DNA of 64,000 bases. It comes from Strongylocentrotus purpuratus. Lineage: Eukaryota; Echinodermata; Echinoidea; Camarodonta; Strongylocentrotidae. Shown here piece by piece: positions 36,893 through 47,700 of the stretch. The position numbers were made by a program, and so were the translations under genes. Every line of letters begins with the position of its first letter. The stretch's first letter is position 1. Below the pieces are notes generated by a model. The model was not told where the DNA came from and did not search any database. It saw only the letters and a list, made by a program, of their open reading frames with translations. The DNA lies in the NCBI RefSeq assembly GCF_000002235.5, contig NW_022145611.1:186001-250000 (forward strand), given 5' to 3'.

Positions 36893-37162
36893 TTAGAGAT
36901 TACACGTAAACGGAAAAAATGGAATTCTCAAATCCCACTTTGTAAGTGAAATATGAGCATGATCCCGGCATCTGATCGAAAAATAAAGGGCACACTTGTG
37001 ATAGCTTATGTCTCAGCTACAACATACTCAAAGCTCAGCGTAAACAAAGATAAAACGACGGAGATATTGCTCGCGAAAGAAGAGAATGTAAAATCCAGTT
37101 TTGAAAAAAGGACATGTCCCATAGAGAATACATGGAAAATGTGAAAAATTGACATGCCTCCT

Positions 37163-37710
37163 TTAAAGGGAAAGTCCACCCTCAAATAAAGTTAGTTTTA
37201 ATAGGAGTAGAAAAATGAGAGAAACAAGTCAGTGAAAGTTTGAGCAAATTCCGATTAAAAATAAGTAAGTTAGGATTTTTGAAGTTGTGATCAATCAAAC
37301 ACAAATTGGCAACTCTATGACGTATCATGCGAGCTCAACTTCCATTTGCTCAGTACTAAAAAAATCTAAAATTTTCATTTTCCCTCAAGAAAAATTTCAA
37401 CCATACATGCACCCTAAATATAATAATTGCAAATATGTTTCTATACTCCCCCTGCAAGGTGCAAATATATATTCCGTCATTAATAACGAAGAAAACATGA
37501 TTTTATGGAATATTATGCACAAAGCAAATGAAGGAGAGCTCGTATAATAAGTCACAGAGTTGCCAATTTGTATTTGATTGATCACAACTTCAATAATTCA
37601 TAACTTTCTTATTTTCATTCAGAATTTGCTCAAACTTTCACTCACCTGATTTTCTTATTATTCTGCCTCTATCGAAACAAACTTATTTGGGGGGTGGACT
37701 TTCCCTTTAA
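37163..37710. mobile_element. foldback MITE with arms of about 160 bp
   Basis: The ends TTAAAGGGAAAGTCCACC and GGTGGACTTTCCCTTTAA are exact inverted repeats. The similarity continues inward for about 160 bp (GATCAATCAAACACAAATTGGCAACTC against GAGTTGCCAATTTGTATTTGATTGATC). The centre, about 37326-37544, is unique. Right-arm relatives lie at about 23830-24060, 40190-40400 and 60780-60985. If TTAA is the target duplication, it belongs with TTAA-type MITEs. Confidence 0.85.
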
Positions 37711-38599
37711 TCGCAAAAATACGCCATGATACCATTGTCAAAATGAAATATTGTTTGACTGCATTTGTAGAGAATATTCTCAGGTAGAACATATCAAAAT
37801 TTGAAAGAAAATTGATCAATATTTACAGTGATACAATCAACTTCTAAAAATCTGCTGACGTCATAATATGCAAATTGAAATTTTGAGTTCGGAGGCCATT
37901 ATGATGACGTGATGAGTTAATTGAGGGTCAAATGAGACATGAAATCATATCTCCAACTCATAATCTATATAAATATGAAAGAAATTGGGGGGTATCTACC
38001 CATTCTGAAGAGTTACAATGAATTTTGTATAGGCATGTTTTTGCACATGTATTTTGGATATAGATAGCGCAGATCCGCGCGTACTGTAAACTTTGACGGA
38101 CACTCATTGCGTTATTACTGGTCAGAAAAAGGTGAACAAGGTATCAAAATGCTTGGTAAAAAGTGGTTAACACGTTGATAGAGAAAATTTGGCGTTTCTA
38201 TGTTGTAAAATGTCAGTACGCGCACACATAAGTGCTCACGCGCAAAATTTTGAAAAAGCTTACAATGGCCTGAAACGTGTGCAAAAAAAATTTGGAACGA
38301 ATTTGAGCATTTTTAAAATTTTGATGCGCGCGTACGGAATTTGTTGACATTTTTAGTTGACCTTTGACCTGAAGTTGATGTATACCAAATATGGTTTATT
38401 TTTGATGACTCATTATCGAGATATGATAATGACCTGATTTTTACAAAATGGCGCCTAGATGACGTCACGATGACCCCATGAACTTGAAAAAGGTTTCGGG
38501 AACTTGATATTATAGGGCCTGATGACTGACAGAAATTCAAAGGAAACTGACCATGTCGATTTTGAGTTAACGTGTGCACACAAACGTGTACGGAAGAAA

Positions 38600-38630
<31 letters not shown>

Positions 38631-38690
38631 AAAGAAAATTTTAACGAAATCAATAGGTAATCTGTCATCGACAGACCACCTAATAATATG

Positions 38691-40058
38691 CAGGGGTGAT
38701 AGTGAGCACTAAAAAAAAAATAGGTTTTTTTTGTTTTCCCCTCAACCACGGCCCCCTTGCGTAAAAAAAAAAAAAAGAGGATTCGCGGGGAAAAAATGGC
38801 ATCTAACAACATTCCCCCCTTTTGAGTAAAAAAATTGGGCAAAAATAGGGCAAAATAGGGAAGAATAGAGAAAACTAGAAATATCGCAATCTGTATTGCC
38901 GCGCAATGCGAATGTATCCCCCGGCAGTGGAAGCAATTTTGTGTTATCCTTATGTGGAAGGAGGGACAAAGATTCCCTCTCCTCTTTGTGAAACAAAAGG
39001 ATGACGTAGAGATTGCCGCAAGTGGCTCAGACTATTGTCAAGACTAGGAGCAGCATCACCAAAACAATAGGTGTGTAGATTAGATTATGATGCATATTTA
39101 TAGAAAATTTGAAAGAAATGTGATTTGCATAGCGACACAAGATATTCCTTTAAATATGACCTTTGACCCTATAAGAGATGGAATACTGGGGGGTAGCAGC
39201 ACCAAATTTGTGGAGGTCTAGAGTAAACTATAATGAACCTTAATACAAGCAGCATCACTAAAATCTATAGGCTTGTAGATTATACCAAGATACACCTTTG
39301 TTCAAAATTTGAACAAAATCCCTTTAGAAATGTGGCCTATAGAGCGCACACAAACAAAAATATGGCCTCGTACCCTATAGAAGGCGGTACACTGGGGGCA
39401 GCATCACCAAAAGTTATAGGGATGTAGATTATACCAGGATACACCTCCATACAAATTTTGAAAGAAATCCGTCAAAAAATGGGGCAGTTAAGAGCGCACA
39501 CTAGAGTGCACACAAGACATCTATCAAAATATGACCTTTGACCCTATAAAAGACGAAACATTGGAGGCAGCATCACTAAAATCTATAGGCTTGTAGACTA
39601 TACCAAGATACACCTTCATTCAAAATTTGAACAAAATCCCTTAAAAAATGTGGCCTATAGATTGCACACAAACCATCCACAAAAATATGGCCTTGTACCC
39701 TATAGAAGACGGAACACTGGGGGCAGCATCACCAAAAGTTATAGGTATGTAGATTATACCAGGATACACCTCCATACAAAATTTGAAAGAAATCCGTCAA
39801 GAAATGTGGCAGTTAGAGCGCACACAAGAATATGACGCGGCGGCGGCGGCTGCGTAACGCTGCTGAATCCAAAGTACCCCACCGGCATACTGCCGGGGGA
39901 TACAATAAGAGGGACATCGGGAAAATCAGGATCAAATAGGGAAGAAAAAAAATTGGTTAAAAAAAAAAAAAAAAAATCGGGAAAATCTGGAAAAAATCGG
40001 GAAAAACTATTTTTTTTAAATCGGGAAACCGATTTAAATCAGGTTTTTATCTGGCCTG
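38691..40058. mobile_element. CAGG...CCTG MITE, interrupted by a Helitron-like element
   Basis: It starts CAGGGGTGATAGTGAGCAC and ends TTTTTATCTGGCCTG. The same 284-bp element is uninterrupted at 45780-46063. In this copy, 38875-39905 splits it. Poly-A/poly-T and CGGGAAAATC repeats fill the right half. The short CAGG/CCTG ends and small size suggest an hAT-like MITE; the target duplication here is degraded. Confidence 0.7.
38875..39905 (-). mobile_element. pearl-like Helitron-type family 1 element, complete (1031 bp)
   Basis: Minus orientation: 5' TTGTATCCCCCGGCAGTATGCCGG, tandem units of about 150-180 bp, 3' subterminal ACTGCCGGGGGATACA, hairpin ATTGC-GCG-GCAAT, then CTAG. The flanks GAGAAAA / TAAGAGGG are contiguous in the uninterrupted MITE near 45958, showing A^T insertion without duplication. 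This is the best-bounded family 1 copy in the window. Confidence 0.8.
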
Positions 40059-40126
40059 AATTGGACGCGGCAGCGTAACGCTGCTGAATCCAAAGTACCC
40101 CACCGGCATACTGCCGGGGGATACAA

Positions 40127-40400
40127 TTATTTCAAAGATGTTTTTATACAACCCCTGTATGAATCATATTTCCCCTAACCAATCAGTAAGAAAACGAAAG
40201 TTTATAAAATTGGAGAGGAGTTTGCAAGATATGTCACAGTGTTGCCAATTTGTGTTTCAATGATGACAACTTTGAAAATATACATGTATAACTTTCTTAT
40301 TTCTAGTCGGTTTTTGCTCAAACTTTCACTGACCGGTTTCTCTCATTTTCCTGCTTTTATTAAAAGCAACTTAATATCAGGGTGGACTTCCCCTTTAACA
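40127..40400. other. block sequence shared with copies A and C
   Basis: Nearly identical to 23787-24061 and 60742-60985. It includes the right arm of the foldback-MITE family, ending in GGTGGACTTCCCCTTTA directly beside the splice donor of the coiled-coil exon. Confidence 0.7.
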
Positions 40401-40405
40401 CTCAC

Positions 40406-40603
40406 CTTTGCTTTCTCCTGGACTCCCCTCTTCTCTTCTGCTTCAAGTTGTTTCTTTGTCTTCTCTAGCCTCCAGTTGGCTTTTCTCGATTCCTGCTCCT
40501 TAGCTGTTCTTTCCTCAATCCACATGTTGACCTTGACCTCAATGACCTTAGCTTTCTCCACCTTCATCTTCTTCTCTTCTGCAATCTTCAGCTGTTTCTT
40601 CCT
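40406..40603 (-). CDS. internal coiled-coil exon, intact copy (CCDC34-like)
   Basis: Exactly 66 codons, phase 0 at both ends. It begins RKKQLKIAEEKKMKVEKAKV, contains VNMWIEERTAKEQESRKANW and ends EEKRGVQEKAK. The acceptor is GGCCATGCTGCAG behind a long pyrimidine tract; the donor is AAG|GTGAGTG. Lys/Glu-rich helical sequence with spaced Trp fits the coiled coil of CCDC34-like proteins, and it joins in frame to the terminal exon at 34541-34792. Two paralogous copies (24067-24256, 61959-62154) have frameshifts, so this is the only usable copy here. A single-exon match leaves the family name tentative. Confidence 0.55.
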
Positions 40604-40615
40604 CTGCAGCATGGC

Positions 40616-40739
40616 CTATACTCGATAAAGAGAGAAAAGAAGAGAAAAGAGTGAGTGAGAGTGAGAAAGGGGGAGGAAGGAGAGGGAGTGTAAGAGAGAG
40701 AGGAGGGAGAGTGAGAGGGGGGAAGGGGAGGAGAGGCTG

Positions 40740-40771
<32 letters not shown>

Positions 40772-41139
40772 AAGAGAGAGAGTGAGAGAGGGGAAGGGGA
40801 GAGGCTGGATGGAGAGAGAGAGAGAGAGAGAGCGAGGAGAGTAGGGGAAGGGAGAGAGAGAGAGAGAGAGAGAGAAGAGAGAGTGAGAGAGAAAGGGGGA
40901 AGGAAGAGAAAGGGGAAGGAGAGGGAGAGAGACAGACAGAGGAGGGAGAGAGAGAGAGAGAGAGAGAGTGAGAGAGAGAGAGGGAGAGAGAGAGGGGGAA
41001 GGGGAGAGGCTGGATAGAGAGAGAGAGAGAGAGAGGGAGAGTAAGAGAGAGAGGGAGAGTAAGAGAGAGAGGGGGAGTGAGAGAGGGGAAGGGGAGAGGC
41101 TGGATGGAGAGAGAGAGAGAGAGCAAGGAGAGTAGGGGA

Positions 41140-41175
<36 letters not shown>

Positions 41176-41520
41176 AGTGAGAGAGAAAGGGGGAAGGAAG
41201 AGAAAGGGAAAGGAGAGGGAGAGAGACAGACAGACAGAGGAGGGAGAGGCTGGATATAGAGAGAGAGAGAGAGAGCAAGATAGAGAGGGAGAGTGAGAGA
41301 GAAGGGAGAGAAGGAGGAGAGTGAGAGAGAAGGGAGAGAGGGAGGAGAGTAGGGGAAGGGACAGAGAGAGAGAGAGAAGAGAGTGAGAGAGAAAGGGGGA
41401 AGGAAGAGAAAGGGGAAGGAGAGGGAGAGAGACAGACAGACAGAGGAGGGAGAGTGAGAGAGAGAGATGGAAAATGGAGAGGGGAGGGAGGGGGAGGGGG
41501 AGGAGGGGAGAGGGGGAGAA
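40616..41520. repeat. GA-rich microsatellite/minisatellite beside exon copy D
   Basis: 900 bp of (GA)n with GGGGAAGGGGAGAGGCTGGA-type longer modules repeated at about 40730, 40795, 41000 and 41090. On the minus strand it is an extended CT tract upstream of the acceptor at 40604. Confidence 0.92.
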
Positions 41521-42480
41521 GATTCAGAATATGGTGAAAAGGTAAGGATCAGGACACCTCACCAACAGCTAAGGTAAAGACAATTCTCTCAATTTGTGGT
41601 CATAAAGGGCGCTAGAAATTCTAGCACCAACTTAAATAACATTTTACATGAAATACCACACTTTAAACAAAATGAAGTTAGCAAAACTTTTAAACAATAT
41701 GGTAGCCCTCATCCTATCTAGCCGCCCCCCCCCCCCCTCTCGAAATTTTTTGTGATTATTTTTCAATGCTAAAGAATATGTGCTGAAATTTTACGCCTTT
41801 TTCTTTCGAGCCTTGCGCATATTTTGAAATAAATTTTTCGAAAATCGTACCTACCGTTACAAAGTCACTCAACCCTTTGTCTTTGCATGTCAGTCCAAAA
41901 TCGCTCATTTCATGATTTATGTACAAAATATGTATGGAAAAAAGAGATAGAACATTGGTTATTTGTTCTTGTTTATAGCTTAGGTGTTTATTTTGGGGTT
42001 CAAAATAGTTGAATTTAAGTTAGAATTAAAATAAAACAAAAAAAACAATAAAATACATAAACAAAAATAAAAAAGGAAATACATAACGAATAATCTGGCT
42101 ATTCCAATTTTCTTTTGGTATTACTATCCCAATGGTCTAAAGAATATATGTACCGGTAGTGAAAACACCGGTAGTGAAAACACCAGTAGTGTTTGCCATG
42201 ATCTCCCTGGCCATCTGAACTTTGACCTGAATTCTACTCACATGATTGGGGATACTGGATTACCTTATAGTCCAAGTTTCATTGACTTAGGACTTATACT
42301 TCCAAATTATATCAAAAATTCAAAAACTTAACCTTAAGTTAAGTTTTTGATGTTGACGCTGTCAACGCCGCCAACGCCGCCACAGTCACCGGAAAAGCAG
42401 CGCCTATGTCTCGCTTTTTTGCTATGCAGGCGAGACAAAAGTTGTATTTTACTCACTAAAGTACCGATTTTTAGTGACAT
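41521..42480. other. junction of two block copies with inverted repeat segment
   Basis: 41521-41705 matches 24470-24650 and 62565-62673. 41700-42110 is a diverged reverse-orientation copy of the repeat at 21715-21990/53030-53460, including CCTATCTAGCC next to poly-C. 42200-42440 is the right end of a GTCTCGCC-family repeat, ending TGCTATGCAGGCGAGAC. Three short CACCGGTAGTGAAAA units lie near 42155-42200. Confidence 0.6.
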
Positions 42481-42483
42481 CAG

Positions 42484-42956
42484 TTGAGTTTTGTACAGTG
42501 GTGTTTGAAATGTTGAGAATCAATAGAACAGTTTTTAATACAGCAGCAATTGGAGCCACAGTTTTCAAATTAAATACGGTAACCCATACAAAGAAACCAG
42601 TTCAAACCAAGTACAGGTTGGGCAACGTCACCCTGGAAGAAGTGCAACACCACCCCTACTTGAATTCAAAGGGACTCGGTTGGGCCACACATATTGACCA
42701 AACTTCATCAAATTACATGTAGGCCCAAATTAGAGTTCTATGCAGCTACATGTACAGTACATGGGACCCACAGCAGAAGTCAGACCAGGACAAACTAAAC
42801 ATTCACAACGAGGGACTATGACAGGGAATCAAGTGTTACAAAGATGCTGGAAAATCTAAAATGGGAATCTTTGAAAGTCCACAGAACCAAAGCCAGACTA
42901 CCTGCATTGTATAAGGAAACACATAACACGTGGATTAACACCCAGCAACATATCAA
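42484..42956 (+). pseudogene. LINE ORF2 C-terminal fragment, copy B
   Basis: Near-identical to 19193-19662, including the in-frame stop. The end reads VHRTKARLPALYKETHNTWI and runs into the 2A-LINE start at 42976. Confidence 0.7.
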
Positions 42957-43084
42957 CTTATCTTCTCATTTGAAAATGGTGCTACGGTACATTCTTTATA
43001 CTCTTTGCATTGCAGCTTTCTTGCATATTTATGCATCCACAACAACCACTGAGCTGATAAGAGTTTTAAGCAACTACCCAAAGG

Positions 43085-45541
43085 CAGGGGCGTCGCCAAA
43101 GGGGGGGTGTGGGGGGGGGTGCGACACCCCCCCACCTGTCAGGATATTGTCGGTAAAATTGCGCTGCCGTCGGGAAAAAAGAGAAAAGGGGAAGGAAAAA
43201 AAGAGAGGGAAAGGGAAAGAAAAGAAAAAAGAAAAGGAAAAGAAAAGAAAGAAAGGAAAAGAAAGGAAAGAAAGGAAAAGAAAGGAAAGAAAAAAGAAAG
43301 AAAGAGAAAAAAGAAAAAGAGGGAGGAGAAGAAAGAAAGGAAAAGAAAGAAAAGGGAGAAAAAAGAAGAAAGAAAATAGTAAAAGGGAAACAAAAGAAAC
43401 GGGGGTGAAAGAGAGGAGAGGTAAGAGCCTGAGAGAGGAGGAGTGGGAGTAGAAGAGAGAAGGGGGTTGTTGGGTGGAGTCGTCTCGTCGAGGGAGCAAG
43501 AAAGACACGGGTAAATATGTTGCTATGTCGGGTCAGCTGTGTCGGTATTCTTGCTCGATCCTCATGTACTATATCAATGCAGAAGTTTGAAGTCGGTGAG
43601 ATGTATATTGTCGGTCGGCCGACAAGTTTTTTTCCCTACGAACTGTGACTTTTTATCCGCTGTGACGACTTCGAGAGTGACTACAACTACAATACTTGTA
43701 ATTTCTCGAAGTTTAATTTTCCTATAATATCAGCTAAAGAAATCAGAGGTTTAAAATTTTTGGGGAAACTAAATTCAAACAAGGTTTAAGAGTCAACAAC
43801 GGTACGACGAATCGTCTTCCTTTCTCTATATTGTGATGAAACGCCCAAAAAACTTCATTTAAACGAGTCGAGAACGGTACAACGAATCGTATTCTTTCTT
43901 TAATATTTTAAGGAAACGTCAAAGCTTCCGCGCTCCGCGCACTTAAGGGGGAAACTGAATTCAGACAATTAGGGCTTACTAAGAGTAAGAGTCGAGCACG
44001 GTTCAACGAATCGTCTACTTTCTCTAATAATTTAATGAAACGCCAAAACCTCCGCGCTTTGCGCGGAAGGGGGACAACTGAATTCAGATAAGGATTAAGA
44101 GACGAAACAGTACACCAAATAGGGCTTATTAAGAGTCGAAAACGGTACAAACGAATCGTCTTCTTTCTCTAATAATTTAATGAAACGTCAAAACTTCCGC
44201 GCTTCGCGCGAGAGGTGGAAACTGAATTCAGACAATTAGGGCTTATTAAGAGTCGAAAACGGTACAACGAATCGTCTTCTTTCTCTAATAATTTAATGAA
44301 ACGTCAAAACTTCTGCGCTTTGCGCGAGAGGAGGAGAAACTGAATTCAGATAAGGGTTAACAGTCGAGAACGGTACAGCAAATCGTCTTCTTTTCATAAT
44401 AATTTAATGAAACGTCAAAGCTTTCGCGCTTCGCGCGGGAGGGAGGGAAAACCTCATTTAGACGAGTCGAGAACGGTACAACGAATCGTCTTCTTTCTCT
44501 AATATTTTAAGGAAACGTCAAAGCTTCCGCGCTTCGCGCTAAAGGGGGAAACTGAATTCAGACAATTAGGGCTTATTAAGAGTCGAAAACGGTACAACGA
44601 ATCGTCTTCTTTCTCTAATATTTTAAGGAAACGTCAAAGCTTCCGCGCTTCGCGCTAAAGGGGGAAACTGAATTCAGACAATTAGGGCTTATTAAGAGTC
44701 GAAAACGGTACAACGAATCGTCTTCTTTCTCTAATAATTTAATGAAACGTCAAAGCTTCGGCGCTTCGCGCAAGAGGGGGGAAACTGAATTCAGATGAAT
44801 AGGGAGTAATAAGAATCGAAAACGGTACGACGAATCGTCTTCCTTTCTCTATATTGTGATGAAACGCCAAAAATTCCGCGCTTCGCGCGAAGGGAGAAAA
44901 CTTCATTTAGACGCGTCGAGAACGGTACAACGAAATGTCTTCTTTCTCTAATAATTTAATGAAACGGTCAAAATTTTCGCGCTTCGCGCGGAGGGGGAAG
45001 CTTCATTCAGACAAGGATTAACAGTAGAGAACGGTACAGCAAATCGTCTTCTTTTCATAATAATTTAATGAAACGTCTAAGCTTTCGCGCTTAGCGCGGG
45101 AGGGGGGGGGGAACTTCATTTAGACAAGGATTAACAGTCGAGAAAGGTACAATAAATCGTCTTCTTTTCCTAATAATTTAGAGGCCTATCACCCACACGA
45201 GGCCCCTAATGAGCGCTCTTTAAGTGATTCGCTTGCTCACTACCGCCCTCCCTAAAATAAGATCCTAGCTCTGCGCCTGCATTAAAATATACCAGCTATG
45301 ATGCTGACTAAGTTGACGAAATAATTTGTACATTTTATGTCGTCGAGGAAAATGACCATTTGCGCATATGCAAGTACTATAGATAGTCCATAGGAAAAAC
45401 ATTTTAGCCTTCGGCCCCGGGTTTATAGGGTTAAATTGGTAGATATTGGACATTTAATTTTGTCGGTAATTGGTCGCTAGTTTTGTCGGTAATCGTTGGC
45501 CTCTACACCCCCCCACTGAAAAAGGTCTAGCGACGCCCCTG
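43085..45541. mobile_element. non-autonomous hAT-type element (2457 bp)
   Basis: Terminal inverted repeats CAGGGGCGTCGC / GCGACGCCCCTG are perfect over 12 bp. The 8-bp target duplication CCCAAAGG lies at 43077-43084 and 45542-45549. Copy A at about 19786-19793 has a single CCCAAAGG, so the empty site is in the same window. An 8-bp duplication and CAGGGGCG ends are diagnostic of hAT elements. No transposase is present. The interior is GA-rich DNA (43170-43460), a unique 250 bp and a tandem array (43796-45185). Confidence 0.92.
43796..45185 (+). repeat. tandem array of 13-14 units of about 115 bp inside the hAT element
   Basis: Each unit carries AACGGTACAACGAATCGTCTTC, TTTCTCTAATAATTTAATGAAACG, a GCGCTTCGCGC palindrome, GAAACTGAATTCAGAC and often TTAGGGCTTATTAAGAGTCG. 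Successive units at 44476, 44591 and 44706 are 115 bp apart; others are 90-119 bp. Confidence 0.9.
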
Positions 45542-45619
45542 CCCAAAGGTTGATATTTAAAAACTAGATATCTTCGAAACAATGATATTTCCACCTTTCA
45601 ATTAACATCAAATACTCCA

Positions 45620-45667
45620 CTTTAGAAATTGATCATGTCTGGTGACGTGGAGCGTAATCCGGGACCT
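45620..45667 (+). other. 2A-like motif, copy with upstream stop
   Basis: Codes PL, stop, KLIMSGDVERNPGP. The skipping core is unchanged but the TAG at 45623-45625 separates it from any upstream frame. Confidence 0.8.
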
Positions 45668-45779
45668 GAACATTCAAATTCGTTACGTTATACACTCAAT
45701 TGTCTACTACTAAATACCTGTTCCCTTGGTAATAAACTGAATGACCTGAAAGTGAGTTACTTCCGGTAAAATAGATGGA

Positions 45780-46063
45780 CAGGGGTGATAGTAAGCACTA
45801 AAAAAAAATAGGTTTTTTGTTATCCCCTCAACCACGCCCCCCTTGAGTAAAAGAAAAAAAAAGGAGGATTCGCGGGGGAAAAATGGCATCTAACAACATT
45901 CCCCCCTTTCGAGTAAGAAAATTGGGGGGAAAATAGGGCAAAATAGGGAAGAATAGAGAAAATAAGAGGGAATCGGGAAAATCAGGATAAAAAGGGAAGA
46001 AAAAAAATTGGTAAAAAAAAAAAAAATCGGGAACCGATTTAAATCGGGTTTTTATCAGGCCTG
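45780..46063. mobile_element. CAGG...CCTG MITE, uninterrupted (284 bp)
   Basis: Ends CAGGGGTGATAGTAAGC and TTTTTATCAGGCCTG. GATGGA is duplicated at 45774-45779 and 46064-46069. Copy A (near 20011-20020) has the uninterrupted site ATAGATGGATGAACTCC. The duplication may originally have been 8 bp (TAGATGGA/TGGATGGA, one mismatch). This is the reference for the interrupted copy at 38691-40058. Confidence 0.85.
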
Positions 46064-46478
46064 GATGGATGACCTCCGATTCCTGCGATGGTGAAATCTT
46101 AGATGTACAACAATATCAAATCTTTCGTAAAGACCACAATCACAACGGAGGAGGTGTACTTTTTGCATGAAAACGATTCACGGCTCCGAGTTTGAGATTC
46201 CCAGCTGCGAGTTGTTATGGATTCAATTTAGTTTACCACGAAATAAAGTCAAGCTCTTTTTGGGTGTATGCTATCTTCCCCCATCATCTAATGCTACCTT
46301 CCGTGATGCACTAAATAAGTCCTTTGTTCTTATCCCCCACATATTTCTTCTTTCAAATCCATTATTTTATGCCGTGGTTTCCATATTCATAACTCGGTTC
46401 CATTTGAATTGGACTGTAGTCGTGTGCCACAGTTGCTTCCTAGGGTTTTCCATCAATTTCACAAAGCAGATAGCGTAC

Positions 46479-46691
46479 ACTATGAACATGACTGACAAAG
46501 AAAGCGGACAAAATATACAGTTCTTCAGGTAGACAAAGGAACATCCCTTCACTGCTATTATGTAAAAAATATGTAGAACTGGTGTCACATGCATATTCAC
46601 CATTTTACATAATAGCAGTGAAGGGAAGTTCCTTTGTCTACCTGAGGAACTGTATATTTTGTCCGCTTTCTTTGTCCGTCATATTCATAGT
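46479..46691. repeat. long inverted repeat, copy B
   Basis: Paralogue of 20430-20642 with the same arm length and loop. Both arms remain nearly complementary even though the surrounding block has diverged slightly. Confidence 0.9.
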
Positions 46692-47700
46692 CGTAGATTT
46701 ACAGAAAACGATTGAATTTATTACATGGAATCTATTTATTGATGAAGAGAGCATTGATAACACATGTGAACTTCACACTGACTTGTGTTGCAGGCAACAA
46801 TCAAAGATGTTTATCAAAGGAAATAGTTAGAATATCCAGAAGAAAGAGAAGAGCTTACAGAAGAGCTTTAATACAGGAAAGCAAAGAAAGCAAATAATCA
46901 CATAATGTACATGTAAAGAGGATTTCCATAACAATAAAACACCTTGCTCTATTGTGTACACTCCAAGACTTTTAAATGCCATTACCAAATCATGCATGCC
47001 CAAGTCTTGCCAGTATCATTCTTTGAGTATTTAAATAGAGGAACAGCTGAAAAGTCTTTTATCTATTCACACATTGAAAAGTGATTGTTATAACTTTCAC
47101 TGATTGTGCATATATTAAGATGCATGGTGGGAAATCAATTCTTCAGGCAATGATTATTCATCAGCTCATCATGTTTATGCATAAGTCACAAGAAATGTTG
47201 GTGAGGAGGGGATAAGTTGTACTAACTGTCCTAAAACTCTTTATCTGTTGGTAAGGTATATATGGAGGAGACTGCACTTGTACTTGATGTGACGCCATGT
47301 TCACATGCAGGGCCAGATCATCAGTTGGGGGGAAAATGGGGTTAAAATTTGTGGGGTAAGTATATGCTGTATATCTGGCCCTGTTGTCACAGTTCCATGT
47401 TAGTAGTTTTCTGCTGGCATGGATCTCCCCTGATCCTCCCCCTGGCAATTTTCGAATATGATAAATCAAAATATATCAAAGCTCTCGACATATCTTGAGC
47501 ATTTCTCACTCTGTTTAACCATTATTTTTGTTAGATGTGTTTTTGTTGTTTTTGAGACTTTGAGACGGTTTTAGTAATGTAGTAATGCTGATGCGTATTG
47601 ACGTCTAGCGCGGTATACTTGCTGAGAGGCAGCACGATTTGAATTTTCAAAGTATTCTTTCTAACATCATTAAGTTGAAACAAGGGAAACGCTCTCGGCG
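46692..47700. other. block sequence; 465-bp segment absent from copy A
   Basis: 46848-47310 (GAGAAGAGCTTACAG... to ...CAGGGCCA) is missing from copy A, where the two sides meet at a shared AGA/AGATCATC. The stretch RISRRKRRAYRRALIQESKE encoded near 46830-46895 looks like LINE linker sequence, so copy A probably carries a deletion. Confidence 0.5.

Larger units (their letters stand above)
36293..38683 (-). mobile_element. Helitron-like family 3 element, 2391 bp
   Basis: Minus orientation: starts TTAGGTGGTCTGTCGATGAC and ends ...ACACACCACCTTATTCGTC, with the hairpin TTCGTC-CTCGT-GACGAA, then TTAAATT and CTAG. The 5' end and the 3' subterminal ACCACC block are inverted copies of each other. Host sequence on both sides (GAATAAAA / TAATATG) is exactly contiguous in copy A, so insertion was between A and T without target duplication, the Helitron hallmark. 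The interior carries a GAT microsatellite, a tRNA-like segment and a foldback MITE. No Rep/helicase frame is visible, so it is non-autonomous. Confidence 0.75.
35416..40126 (-). mobile_element. pearl-like Helitron-type family 1 element, interrupted twice
   Basis: The 3' end (minus strand) is CTAG at 35416-35419 preceded by the hairpin ATTGC-TGC-GCAAT. The body of tandem units runs to 36292, breaks off at GAATAAAA, and resumes as TAATATG at 38684-38690 and GACGCGGCAGCG from 40063. It ends at CCGGCATACTGCCGGGGGATACAA (40126). Copy A (23712-23786) shows the uninterrupted order GAATAAAATAATATGACGCGGC. The two interruptions are 36293-38683 and 38691-40058. Confidence 0.75.
42976..46532 (+). pseudogene. 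2A-bearing LINE N-terminus and APE fragment, copy B, split by insertions
   Basis: Same order as 19682-20483 but interrupted by the hAT element 43085-45541 (after ELIRVLSNYPK) and the small MITE 45780-46063 (inside the APE region). The 2A core GDVERNPGP is kept, but the codon three residues before its Ile-Met is TAG, and N-A-C of the APE start became N-T-C. The last segment reads IPSCELLWIQF and LGVCYLPPSSN, where copy A has YRPPSSN. Confidence 0.75.

Noticed and set aside
36715..36909. Frame containing RRPDSNQGPRG
   Set aside because: This is the antisense translation of the tRNA-like T-arm and acceptor, a known source of spurious proteins.
40548..41278. Ser/Leu/Pro-rich minus-strand frames of about 200 codons
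   Set aside because: Direct translation of (CT)n microsatellite DNA.
43107..43452. Lys/Glu-rich frames joined to the LINE N-terminus
   Set aside because: Translation of the GA-rich tract inside the hAT element; the fusion is produced by the insertion and not by selection.
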